From: Nonomuraea glycinis
Lineage (GTDB): Bacteria; Actinomycetota; Actinomycetes; Streptosporangiales; Streptosporangiaceae
Assembly: GCF_014646515.1 (NCBI RefSeq)
Contig: NZ_BMNK01000011.1
Coordinates: forward strand, 146,634 to 210,633
Direction of reading: 5' to 3'
Length of the DNA stretch: 64,000 nucleotides
The notes beneath the pieces were generated by a model. That model was not told where the DNA came from and ran no database searches. It saw nothing but the letters and a program-made list of their open reading frames with translations. The translations under genes and the position numbers were made by a program. The number at the start of each line of letters is the position of its first letter. The stretch's first letter is position 1. Below are positions 52,283 to 60,063 of this stretch, one piece after another.

Positions 52283-53691
52283 TCTGGCTACCCACCGGGT
52301 TCCGCGCGCGTCTGATCATCACCTTCACCCTGGTGGCCGTCACCGCCTCCGCCCTCGTCGCGACCATCGGGTTCGAGCTGGCCAAGGCGGCGCTGATCAA
52401 GCGGGCCGAGGACTCCGCCGTCGACCTGGTGACCAGGCAGCTCAACCAGATCAGCTTCCCCATCGGCAGGCTCAGGCCGGGCGAGGCCGAACCCGGCACC
52501 AGAGAGCTGACCAACCTGTCCCAGGCACTCGACGGGCCCGGCCGCAGCGTCGTCCTGGAGTACGGCAGGCTGACGCACACCGACGGCCCGATGACCATGA
52601 ACGACGTGCCCAACGAGCTGCACGGCCGGGCCAAGCAGAGCATCGTCACCCAGCGCAAGGAGCTGCGCGGCGAGCTCTGGCTCATCGTCGGCGCCGAGGT
52701 CCACCGCGAGACCGCGGAGGCGCCCGAGGCCACCGGGCTACGGGCCTTCGTCTTCTTCCCGCTGCGCAACGACGAGAGCCAGCTGGCCACGCTGCGCGCC
52801 ACCCTCGCCCAGGGCGGCGCGGCCGTCGTGCTGATCGCCCTGGTGGTGGCCGTGCTGTCGGCCAGGCAGGTGCTGCTGCCCGTCCGGCGGCTCAGCGCGG
52901 CCGCTCAGGCGCTCGGCCAGGGCCGCCTGGACACCCGCCTGCCGGTGCACGGACAGGACGAGCTCGCCGAGCTCACGTCCCGGTTCAACGACGCGGCGGC
53001 GGCGTTGGAGCTGAGCGTGTCGGAGCTGCGCTCGCTGGAGGCGATGTCCCGCAGGTTCGTCGCCGACGTCTCGCACGAGCTGCGCACCCCGCTCACCGCG
53101 ATGACGGCCGTGGCGGACATGCTCTCGGAGGAGGCCGACCGGCTGCCGCCCGCGCCCGCCGAGGCGGTGCGGCTGGTGCTGCACGAGATCGAGCGGCTGC
53201 GCGAACTGGTCGAGCACCTCATCGAGGTGAGCCGCTTCGACGCGGGCACGGCCACCCTCAACCTGGAGCCGGTCAACGTGTCCGACGCCATCCAGGAATG
53301 CCTGGAGGTGCGCGGCTGGAGCGAGCAGGTCCAGGTCAGCTCCTCCCGGAGCCTGACCGTCACCCTCGACCTGAGCAGGTTCGACGTCATCGTGGCCAAC
53401 CTGGTCGGCAACGCGATCAAGCACGGCGGCCCCCCGGTGAAGGTCAGCGCGAGAGCCACGCAGAACGGCCTGGAGGTGAAGGTGCGCGACCACGGCCAGG
53501 GCATCCCGGCGGCGGCGATGCCGTACGTGTTCGACCGCTTCTACAAGGCGGGCGCGGGCCGCTCCCGCAGTCAGGGCAGCGGCCTGGGGCTGGCCATCGC
53601 GCGCGCCAACGTGCACCTGCACGGCGGCACGATCTCCGTACGGGCGCAGAGTCCCGGCACGCTCTTCACGGTCTGGCTCCCGCACGCATGA
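52279..53691 (+). CDS. afsQ2: Sensor histidine kinase, AfsQ2-like
   Basis: 470 residues from GTG 52279, overlapping afsQ1 by 4 bp. TM1 near 12-34 and TM2 near 175-197 enclose an extracytoplasmic sensor of ~140 residues. HAMP follows (LLPVRRLSAAAQALGQGRLD), then phospho-His in FVADVSHELRTPLTAM and ATP-binding boxes VANLVGNAIKHGG, VRDHGQGIP, GSGLGLAIARAN. It should phosphorylate the AfsQ1-like regulator. Confidence 0.88.
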   Translation: MIWLPTGFRARLIITFTLVAVTASALVATIGFELAKAALIKRAEDSAVDLVTRQLNQISFPIGRLRPGEAEPGTRELTNLSQALDGPGRSVVLEYGRLTHTDGPMTMNDVPNELHGRAKQSIVTQRKELRGELWLIVGAEVHRETAEAPEATGLRAFVFFPLRNDESQLATLRATLAQGGAAVVLIALVVAVLSARQVLLPVRRLSAAAQALGQGRLDTRLPVHGQDELAELTSRFNDAAAALELSVSELRSLEAMSRRFVADVSHELRTPLTAMTAVADMLSEEADRLPPAPAEAVRLVLHEIERLRELVEHLIEVSRFDAGTATLNLEPVNVSDAIQECLEVRGWSEQVQVSSSRSLTVTLDLSRFDVIVANLVGNAIKHGGPPVKVSARATQNGLEVKVRDHGQGIPAAAMPYVFDRFYKAGAGRSRSQGSGLGLAIARANVHLHGGTISVRAQSPGTLFTVWLPHA

Positions 53692-54194
53692 GCAGGAGAC
53701 CCGCGCTCGCGGTGGCCGCGCTGCTCCTGGCGGCGGCGTGCGGCATCTCCCCCACCGACGTGATGGAGCGGGGCGGCCCGCCCGTCGTCCGGGTGCCGCC
53801 CCCGTCCAAGACCATCTACCTGCTCAAGGACGGCGAGCTCGCGCTGGAGCCCGCCGACGTGGACTCCGACTCGGTGAGCAGCCTGCTCACCGCCCTGTTC
53901 GACGCCTCCACCCAGCCGCTCGGCGACCGGGACACCGCCCTGCGCGGCTTCGCCTTCGAGGGCACCGAGGATTCGCTCAACCCCGTCCAGCGCGACGAGG
54001 TCAAGCTGCCGCGCACCTCGACGCTGACCGTGTTCATCAGGGGTGACGGCACGCTGACCGAGCCCGGCAAGGCCCAGATCGTGTGCACCGCCCAGCAGGA
54101 CACGACCGTCGAGGAAGTCAAGATCGTCCGCCGGTACGTGGACCGCCCCTCCAGCACCACGGAGGGGCGGCTCACGTGCGGCGAGTTCAAGTGA
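53688..54194 (+). CDS. Lipoprotein of the AfsQ1/Q2 operon
   Basis: 168 residues, ATG overlapping the kinase stop (ATGA). Signal with lipobox LLLAAACG (Cys ~18). The mature part resembles the GerMN/LpqB-like domain of sensor-associated lipoproteins: TIYLLKDGELALEP, LLTALFDASTQPLGDRDTAL, and two further Cys. Its location equals the lipoprotein gene after afsQ2 in Streptomyces, where it may modulate the sensor. Stops directly against the convergent PhoH gene, with no spacer. Confidence 0.85.
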   Translation: MSRRPALAVAALLLAAACGISPTDVMERGGPPVVRVPPPSKTIYLLKDGELALEPADVDSDSVSSLLTALFDASTQPLGDRDTALRGFAFEGTEDSLNPVQRDEVKLPRTSTLTVFIRGDGTLTEPGKAQIVCTAQQDTTVEEVKIVRRYVDRPSSTTEGRLTCGEFK

Positions 54195-55514
54195 CTAGAT
54201 GGACAGGTCCTCCAGCATCTCCGTCACCAGTGCGGCGATCGGCGAGCGCTCGGACCTGGTCAGCGTGACGTGCGCGAACAGCGGATGCCCCTTCAGCTTC
54301 TCCACCACGGCGACCACGCCGTCGTGCCGCCCGACCCGAAGGTTGTCCCGCTGGGCGATGTCGTGGGTGAGCACCACCCGCGAGTTGGCGCCGATGCGGC
54401 TGAGCACGGTCAGCAGCACCCCGCGCTCCAGCGACTGGGCCTCGTCCACGATGACGAAGGCGTCATGCAGCGACCGGCCGCGGATGTGGGTGAGCGGCAG
54501 CACCTCCAGCATCCCGCGATCGAGCACCTCGTCGATCACCTCCGGCGTGGTGACCGCGCCCAGGGTGTCGTAGACCGCCTGCGCCCACGGGCCCATCTTC
54601 TCGCCCTCGCCGCCGGGCAGGTAGCCGAGCTCCTGACCGCCGACCGCGTACAGCGGGCGGAAGACGACCACCTTGCGGTGCTGGCGGCGCTCCAGGACCG
54701 CCTCCAGGCCCGCGCAGAGGGCCAGGGCGGACTTGCCCGTGCCGGCCCGGCCGCCGAGGGAGACGATGCCGATCTCCGGGTCCATGAGCAGATCCAGCGC
54801 GATGCGCTGCTCCGCGGAGCGGCCGTGCAGCCCGAACACCTCACGGTCACCGCGCACCAGCCTGACCGACTTGTCGGGCTGCACCCGACCGAGCGCCGAT
54901 CCCTTCGCCGACAGCAGCCGCAGACCGGTGTGCGTGGGCAGCTCCCTGGTCTCCTCCAGGTCGGCCGTGCCGTGCTCGAACAGCGTCTCGACATGCTCCG
55001 CGGTCACCTGGACCTCGGCCATCCCCGTCCAGCCGGACTCGACGACCAGCCCGGCGCGGTATTCCTCCGCCGACAGGCCGATCGAGGCCGCCTTGACCCG
55101 CATGGGCAGGTCCTTGGAGACGAGCACGACATCGCAACCCTCGGCGGCCAGCGTGCGGGCCACGGTGAGGATGCGCGTGTCGTTGTCGCCCAGGCGGAAC
55201 CCGACGGGCAGGATGGATGGATCGCTGTGATTGAGCTCAACCCTGATCGTGCCGTCCCCTGTCGGCATGGGCTCGTCCAGCCTGCCGTACTCCACGCGCA
55301 GGTCGTCGAAGTAGCGCAGGGCTTTTCTGGCGAAATAGCCCAGCTCGGGATGGTGCCGCTTTCCCTCCAGCTCCGTGATCACGACGATCGGCAGGACGAC
55401 ATCGTGCTCCGCGAAGCGAGTCATCGCCGCTGGATCGGCCAGCAGGACCGAGGTGTCCAGCACGTAGGTGCGCTTGGCGGGCTTGGTCGAAGGGTTGCTC
55501 GAGGACACTGCCAC
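54195..55514 (-). CDS. PIN-PhoH family RNA helicase/nuclease
   Basis: 439 residues from GTG 55514. N-terminal PIN nuclease domain (YVLDTSVLLADPAAMTRF, later LGDNDTRILTVA) joined to PhoH ATPase: Walker A GRAGTGKSALALCAGLEA, Walker B DAFVIVDEAQSLERG. PhoH2-type enzymes unwind and cut RNA. Upstream spacer of 207 bp is otherwise empty. Converges on the AfsQ lipoprotein gene with zero bases between stops. Confidence 0.92.
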   Translation of the reverse strand: MAVSSSNPSTKPAKRTYVLDTSVLLADPAAMTRFAEHDVVLPIVVITELEGKRHHPELGYFARKALRYFDDLRVEYGRLDEPMPTGDGTIRVELNHSDPSILPVGFRLGDNDTRILTVARTLAAEGCDVVLVSKDLPMRVKAASIGLSAEEYRAGLVVESGWTGMAEVQVTAEHVETLFEHGTADLEETRELPTHTGLRLLSAKGSALGRVQPDKSVRLVRGDREVFGLHGRSAEQRIALDLLMDPEIGIVSLGGRAGTGKSALALCAGLEAVLERRQHRKVVVFRPLYAVGGQELGYLPGGEGEKMGPWAQAVYDTLGAVTTPEVIDEVLDRGMLEVLPLTHIRGRSLHDAFVIVDEAQSLERGVLLTVLSRIGANSRVVLTHDIAQRDNLRVGRHDGVVAVVEKLKGHPLFAHVTLTRSERSPIAALVTEMLEDLSI

Positions 55515-55721
55515 ACGTTCTCCCCCGGGCGCCCTAGCGGTCGGGCACCCTGCAGACGAGGCGGGATTCGGACCGGACCCGGATCTGCCACCGCGACCTG
55601 CCGGCGGCGCCGGGTTCCGGCCCCCCTTGGCAAGTGTTGGCGCAAAGGCGGGACCTCTCCGGAGTGTCCGGTCTGCGACCGGACACTTCCAACGTTACGT
55701 TCTGGATACCCAGATGTCCCG

Positions 55722-56483
55722 TCAGGAACCGTAACGTCGGTGTCTCGCAGCGTAGTCTCGCAGCGCCCGCAGGAAATCCACCCTGCGGAAGTCGGGCCAG
55801 TAAGCCTCGTGGAAGTAGAACTCTGAGTGAGCGCTCTGCCACAACATGAAACCCGACAGACGCTGCTCGCCCGAGGTCCGGATGAGCAGATCCGGGTCGG
55901 GCTGGCCGCGAGTGTAGAGATGCTCCGCGATATGTTCGACATCGAGCACCTCGACGAGGTCCTCGATGCTCGCGCCCTTGCTCGCATGCTCCTGGAGGAG
56001 TGAGCGCACCGCATCGGCAATCTCACGCCTTCCTCCATACCCAACTGCAACGTTCACAATCAGGCCCGGACGGTGTGATGTCACTTCTTTCGCGTTTTTC
56101 AGGACATTGGCCGTCCTGTCCGGAAGCAGGTCGAGTGCGCCTACCGGGCTGATCCGCCACCCCTGCTCCACGAGCTCCCGCGTGACGTCCTCGATGATGC
56201 CCAGCAGCGGCTCGAGCTCCTCGCTGGGACGGTTGAGGTTGTCGTTGGACAGCATCCAGACCGTGACGACCTCGACGCCGGTCTCGCGGCACCAGGTGAG
56301 CAGCTCGGCTATCTTGTCGGCGCCCTTGCGGTGTCCCGTCGCGACGTCCCGCATCCCCATGGCGCGCGCCCAGCGGCGGTTGCCGTCGATGATGACCCCG
56401 ACGTGCCGGGGCATGCTGTCTTTCGACAGCTTGGCCTCCAACCGGCGTTCGTACACCCGGTAGACCAGATCGCGCAGGCCCAC
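55722..56483 (-). CDS. uppS: Isoprenyl transferase (Z-prenyl diphosphate synthase)
   Basis: 253 residues. HVGVIIDGNRRWARAMGM (catalytic Asp), GHRKGADKIAELLTWC, TVWMLSNDNLNRPSEE and the RTSGEQRLSGFMLWQSAHSE block are all typical. It condenses IPP in cis to make the lipid carrier for wall synthesis, or a shorter Z,E-farnesyl product as in Rv1086. It shares the pathway with ispH. Confidence 0.94.
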   Translation of the reverse strand: MGLRDLVYRVYERRLEAKLSKDSMPRHVGVIIDGNRRWARAMGMRDVATGHRKGADKIAELLTWCRETGVEVVTVWMLSNDNLNRPSEELEPLLGIIEDVTRELVEQGWRISPVGALDLLPDRTANVLKNAKEVTSHRPGLIVNVAVGYGGRREIADAVRSLLQEHASKGASIEDLVEVLDVEHIAEHLYTRGQPDPDLLIRTSGEQRLSGFMLWQSAHSEFYFHEAYWPDFRRVDFLRALRDYAARHRRYGS

Positions 56484-56820
56484 GGAGTCCCTCCCCAGCG
56501 CTGCAGTACCTCAGGTCGGACGACCCAACAGGCCATTATCACCGCGTTTCGCCCGTGCCCGTGTCCAGAACGGGCTCCACGCGACCTTCCGCCTCGTCCA
56601 CGAGCCCGTCCATGGGCCCGTGCGCGAATCCGGTCGGCGCCGCCGGCGTGCGCACCGCCTGGATGCTCAGCCCGGCCGTCCTCCAGGTCTTTCACAGGGC
56701 CTGCGGGGGCAGCCGCCACTCGCCACCCGTGGCCGCTCGGGCACCGAGGGGAATAGCGCGTAATTGACAGCGTAACCGTCCTCCGGAGAGGGTCTGCCAC
56801 CGGCGTGATCTTTCCTCTGA
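56484..56820. other. Intergenic stretch upstream of uppS, with possible small ORF
   Basis: About 340 bp. A minus-strand frame 56539-56655 (GTG start, 38 codons, ends GTGETR) has strong GC3 bias like a real gene, but no ribosome site and no known family. The rest includes AT-rich AATTGACAGCGT (~56765), a possible promoter piece. Confidence 0.35.
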
Positions 56821-57330
56821 TCAGCCGACACCCCGCCGTAACCACCGCCACCACGCCCCCTTGACCGACCCACGGACCGCGCCGGACTCCCCCGACTGAG
56901 CGAGCTCACCGGACTGAGCGAGCTCACGAGACTGAGCGAGCTCACCGGACTGAGCGGGCTCACCGGGCGCGGCGGGCATCTTCCCTTGGGTACGGAGCCA
57001 GGCCGCGAAGTCGTCGGCGTCCGCGCGATAGCCGGGCGGCGGCGCCGTCCGGGAGCGGGCGTAGGCGGCGAAGTCGGCGACCAGGTCCTTCCCCGCCGCC
57101 CTGGCCGCGTCGGGCCGCAGCCTGGCCACGACGCTGCGGCGCTTGGCCACCAGGCTCCCCGCCTGCACCCTCAGCCGCTCGGCGTCGAACCCCTCCGGCG
57201 GCTCAGCCCCGCCGACCAGCGCCGCCACCACCCGCGCCTGCGCCGCACCCAGCCTCCGCCGAGCCTCACCATCCACCCCAGCGCCCACCCCAAGGTCCCG
57301 GCCAAGCCCGGCGGGCGGGTCGGGAGTCAT
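56821..57330 (-). CDS. Partner protein of DUF692 enzyme (SCO6045-like)
   Basis: 169 residues from ATG 57330, overlapping the DUF692 stop (ATGA). Core ~25-115: AQARVVAALVGGAEPPEGFD, SLVAKRRSVVARLRPD, LVADFAAYARSRTAPPPGYR, ADADDFAAWLRTQG. This matches the small helical domain found after DUF692 in Streptomyces (SCO6045-type); its position is that of the partner proteins (BufC/TglI/MbnC-like) needed by MNIO enzymes. The C-terminus has four GELAQS repeats and a basic end. Confidence 0.75.
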   Translation of the reverse strand: MTPDPPAGLGRDLGVGAGVDGEARRRLGAAQARVVAALVGGAEPPEGFDAERLRVQAGSLVAKRRSVVARLRPDAARAAGKDLVADFAAYARSRTAPPPGYRADADDFAAWLRTQGKMPAAPGEPAQSGELAQSRELAQSGELAQSGESGAVRGSVKGAWWRWLRRGVG

Positions 57331-58136
57331 GTGGGGGGTCTGGTGGTCGCGGCTCGGATGCGGGAGAGTTCGGCGGCGAGTGCGTCGTCGCTGGGGTAGT
57401 GGTCGTCCCACTCCAGCAGGACCCCTGGCGGGTCGGTGCGGGCGCACAGGGCCGCGAGGATGTCGAGGACGGGCTCGGGCACCGAGGCGGTGTGCGTGTC
57501 GTGCCAGACGCCGCCGTGCTCCTCCCCGCCGGCGACGTGCACGTACGCGAGCTGCGAGAGCGGCAGGTCGTCCAGCGCCTGGACCGCCGGCAGCCCGAGG
57601 TTCACCTCGTTGGTGTAGAGATTGGCGACGTCGATGAGCAGGCGCACGCCGGTGAGCTCGACGAGCTCGCCGAGGAACTGCCCGTCGGTGAGCTCGTCCT
57701 CGGGCCAGCCGAAGATGGCGGCCACGTTCTCCAGAGCCAGCGGGACGGGCAGCGCGTCCTGGGCCTGGCGCACGTTCTGCGCGACGACCTTGAGCGCGTC
57801 GCGGGTGCGGGGCACGGGCAGCAGGTGACCGGCCTCGACGCCGCCCGCCCTGACGAAGGCGAGGTGCTCGCTGACCAGCGGGGCGTCCAGCGCCTGGGCA
57901 CAGGCGGCCAGGTGGGCGAGGGTCGCGGCGGACGGCGGTTCGGCGCCGCCGACGCCGAGGCTCACGCCGTGCGGGATCACCGGCAGCCCGCGCTCGCGCA
58001 GCACCCGCAGCGACGTGGGCAGGGACGTGGGACGGATGTTCTCGGCGATGACCTCGACGAACTCGACGCCGGCCAGCCTCTCCACCGTGAGATCGATCTC
58101 CGAACGCCACCCGATGCCCAGCCCCAGCCGCTCCAT
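57327..58136 (-). CDS. DUF692 multinuclear non-haem iron oxidase (MNIO) family protein
   Basis: 269 residues from ATG 58136; longer starts only read through the upstream Cys/Gly tail in another frame. TIM-barrel DUF692 core with metal ligands visible: His in VIPHGVSLGVGG, SEHLAF, LALENVAAIFGW, LLIDVANLYTNEVNL, YVHVAGGEEHGGVWHDTHTA and LLEWDDHYPSDD. Family members (MbnB, TglH, ChrH, BufB) oxidise Cys or other residues of peptides with Fe clusters and a partner protein. Here the partner follows in overlap and Cys-rich proteins precede. Substrate and product are inferences. Confidence 0.88.
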   Translation of the reverse strand: MERLGLGIGWRSEIDLTVERLAGVEFVEVIAENIRPTSLPTSLRVLRERGLPVIPHGVSLGVGGAEPPSAATLAHLAACAQALDAPLVSEHLAFVRAGGVEAGHLLPVPRTRDALKVVAQNVRQAQDALPVPLALENVAAIFGWPEDELTDGQFLGELVELTGVRLLIDVANLYTNEVNLGLPAVQALDDLPLSQLAYVHVAGGEEHGGVWHDTHTASVPEPVLDILAALCARTDPPGVLLEWDDHYPSDDALAAELSRIRAATTRPPT

Positions 58137-58158
58137 CCGGGCCTGCTCCGGCCGGTGG

Positions 58159-59154
58159 TCAGCCGCCACCGCAGCCTCCGCCGCAGCCGCCACCGCCGCC
58201 GCACGAACTGCTGCCACCGCCGCACGAGCTGGCGGAACTGCCGGAACTGCCGGAGCTGCTGGAACTGCTGGAGAAGTCACCGCCGCCGAAGCTGTGGGTG
58301 TTGTCGTAGGAGCCGCCGCAGGTTCCCCCCGCGCAGCCGCCGGTGGCCGGCACCGAGTTGTTCCGGGCGTTCAGCTCGGCCTCGGTCGCGGGGTCGCCCA
58401 TCGCGCCCATGCCGTACAGCGCGACCGGCATGGAGATGTCCGACGCCGCCGTCACCGGCGCGCCAGGCCGATACGAGGTCCTCGCCGTGCGCAGCCGGTC
58501 GCGGCCCGCCTCGGTGACCAGGCTCCGCAGCGCCCGCCGTAACCGTCCGTACGTACGCAGTCCGACGAAGCCGGTCACCAGCAGCGCCACCGCGGCCACG
58601 GTCAGCAGCCCTCGCGCCATGGCGGCCGGCTCGGGCAGGAACAGCACGCAGAAGAGGCTCACCAGCGCGACGATCAGGCACAGCGCCGACAGCAGCGCCA
58701 GGAGTCCGAGCCGGGTGCGGGCCATCCCGTTCGCCGCCCCGGGGAGGATCAGCCCGGCGGCGATGAGCCGATGCTCGACGGCGCCCATCTCCTGGCCCTT
58801 GCCGACCTCGTGGCGCACCTCCGCCGCCGGGGTCCCGCCGGGCCGGCCGCCCGCCGCCGCCAGCACGGCCCGTTCGAGGTCGTCACCGGGACGGTCCACG
58901 CCCGCGACGGGGTGCAGGAGGCCGCCTCGGGAGACCCGCAGCAGTCCCGTACGGATCAGCACGGCCAGGACGGTGTTGACCACCCGCAGCGAGCCGCCGG
59001 CGAGATAGGCGACCTCGTAGGCGCCGAGCTCGCGCGCCCCCGTGTCCACGGCCTGGCGTATGCGGGCGTATCTGCTCTTGAGCGACGTGGCGTTCGCGAT
59101 CACGGCCGCGATCAACACGGCGCAGACCAGGATGAGTGTTACGAGGACCCCCAT
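58159..59154 (-). CDS. TIGR04222-type membrane protein with Gly/Ser/Cys tail
   Basis: 331 residues, ATG 59154 with GGAGG 6 nt upstream. N-terminal TM (VLVTLILVCAVLIAAVIANA), a TIGR04222 region (ELGAYEVAYLAGGSLRVVNT), two more TMs near 180-225, then DRLRTARTSYRPG and a ~75-residue tail of Gly and Ser with six Cys (GGCAGGTCGG; SSCGGGSSSCGGGGGCGGGC). The tail looks like a RiPP-type modification site. Lies 22 bp before the MNIO gene, likely its substrate or membrane partner. Confidence 0.82.
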   Translation of the reverse strand: MGVLVTLILVCAVLIAAVIANATSLKSRYARIRQAVDTGARELGAYEVAYLAGGSLRVVNTVLAVLIRTGLLRVSRGGLLHPVAGVDRPGDDLERAVLAAAGGRPGGTPAAEVRHEVGKGQEMGAVEHRLIAAGLILPGAANGMARTRLGLLALLSALCLIVALVSLFCVLFLPEPAAMARGLLTVAAVALLVTGFVGLRTYGRLRRALRSLVTEAGRDRLRTARTSYRPGAPVTAASDISMPVALYGMGAMGDPATEAELNARNNSVPATGGCAGGTCGGSYDNTHSFGGGDFSSSSSSSGSSGSSASSCGGGSSSCGGGGGCGGGCGGG

Positions 59155-59220
59155 AGCCGCCTCCTCTGCATGTAACCACTAGACGACCGCGATCGGCGGA
59201 AAGTTTCCCACCAAAAGGTG

Positions 59221-60000
59221 TCAACCACCTGACCCGCCGCCCCCACCGCAGCCGGACGATCCGCCGCCGAAGTCGCCGCCCCCGAAACCGCCCCCGCCGT
59301 CCCCGAAGCCCGAGGAGGAGTCCGAGGAGCCGAACCCCGAGGAGAAGTCCCCGTGGGTTCCGCAGGCTCCGGCGATGTCACCGCCCGGATCTCCGGTGGA
59401 CAGCTCCTCGGCGATGATCCGGTCGTCCACCGCGCCCAGGCCGTACAGCGCCACGGGGATACCGACGGCCAGGCTCAGCGAGGTCCGGTCGCGCAGGCCG
59501 CGCGGATGCCGGCGCAACGCGGACAGGAGCACCCTGCGCCCTTCGTGGCTGACCCGGTCCCCCAGCTTGCGGCGCTGCTTGAAGATCGCCTGGGCGCCCA
59601 CGAACACCCCGAACGCGGTGCCCAGTTCGGTGAGCGCAGGCTGCTCCGCCAGCGCGTGCCGCAGCTCACCCGCCGTGCAGCCGCCCTGCCGGATGCCGAG
59701 GAAGTCCAGCACCGCCTGTTCGATCGGCACCGGCGACGGGCGGGCGCCGTACACGATGGTCACCCACGCGCCGCGTGAGACGCGAACGGCGCCGGCCGTC
59801 GCGAGGACGGCCAGCGCCGCGTTGAGCGCGCGTCTCGGCCCGCCGAAGAGGTACGCCAGCTCGTAGGCCGACAGGTCATGACCGGAGCCGCCGGGCCTGG
59901 CCCTGCCCCGGGCCCTGTCGGCGGCGTTCTGGGCGGCTCGGTCGGCGGCCAGGACCAGGCCCACCACGCAGACGGCCGCGATCAGTAAGACGTTGTCCAC
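59221..60000 (-). CDS. TIGR04222-type membrane protein with Gly-rich tail
   Basis: 259 residues from GTG 60000 with GAGGGGG 6 nt upstream. Paralogue of the next gene: N-terminal TM, then DLSAYELAYLFGGPRRALNA and RDRTSLSLAVGIPVALYGLG. Only one or two helices beyond. Tail of ~50 residues with Phe/Gly repeats (GFGDGGGGFGGGDFGGGSSG) and two Cys (GACGTHGD; SSGCGGGGG). First gene of the DUF692 cluster. Confidence 0.82.
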   Translation of the reverse strand: MDNVLLIAAVCVVGLVLAADRAAQNAADRARGRARPGGSGHDLSAYELAYLFGGPRRALNAALAVLATAGAVRVSRGAWVTIVYGARPSPVPIEQAVLDFLGIRQGGCTAGELRHALAEQPALTELGTAFGVFVGAQAIFKQRRKLGDRVSHEGRRVLLSALRRHPRGLRDRTSLSLAVGIPVALYGLGAVDDRIIAEELSTGDPGGDIAGACGTHGDFSSGFGSSDSSSGFGDGGGGFGGGDFGGGSSGCGGGGGSGG

Positions 60001-60063
60001 CCCGGCCCCCTCGGCAGCACGACAGGCCCGCCAAGCTAGCCGGGCCCGCCGCGTCGCACAAGG

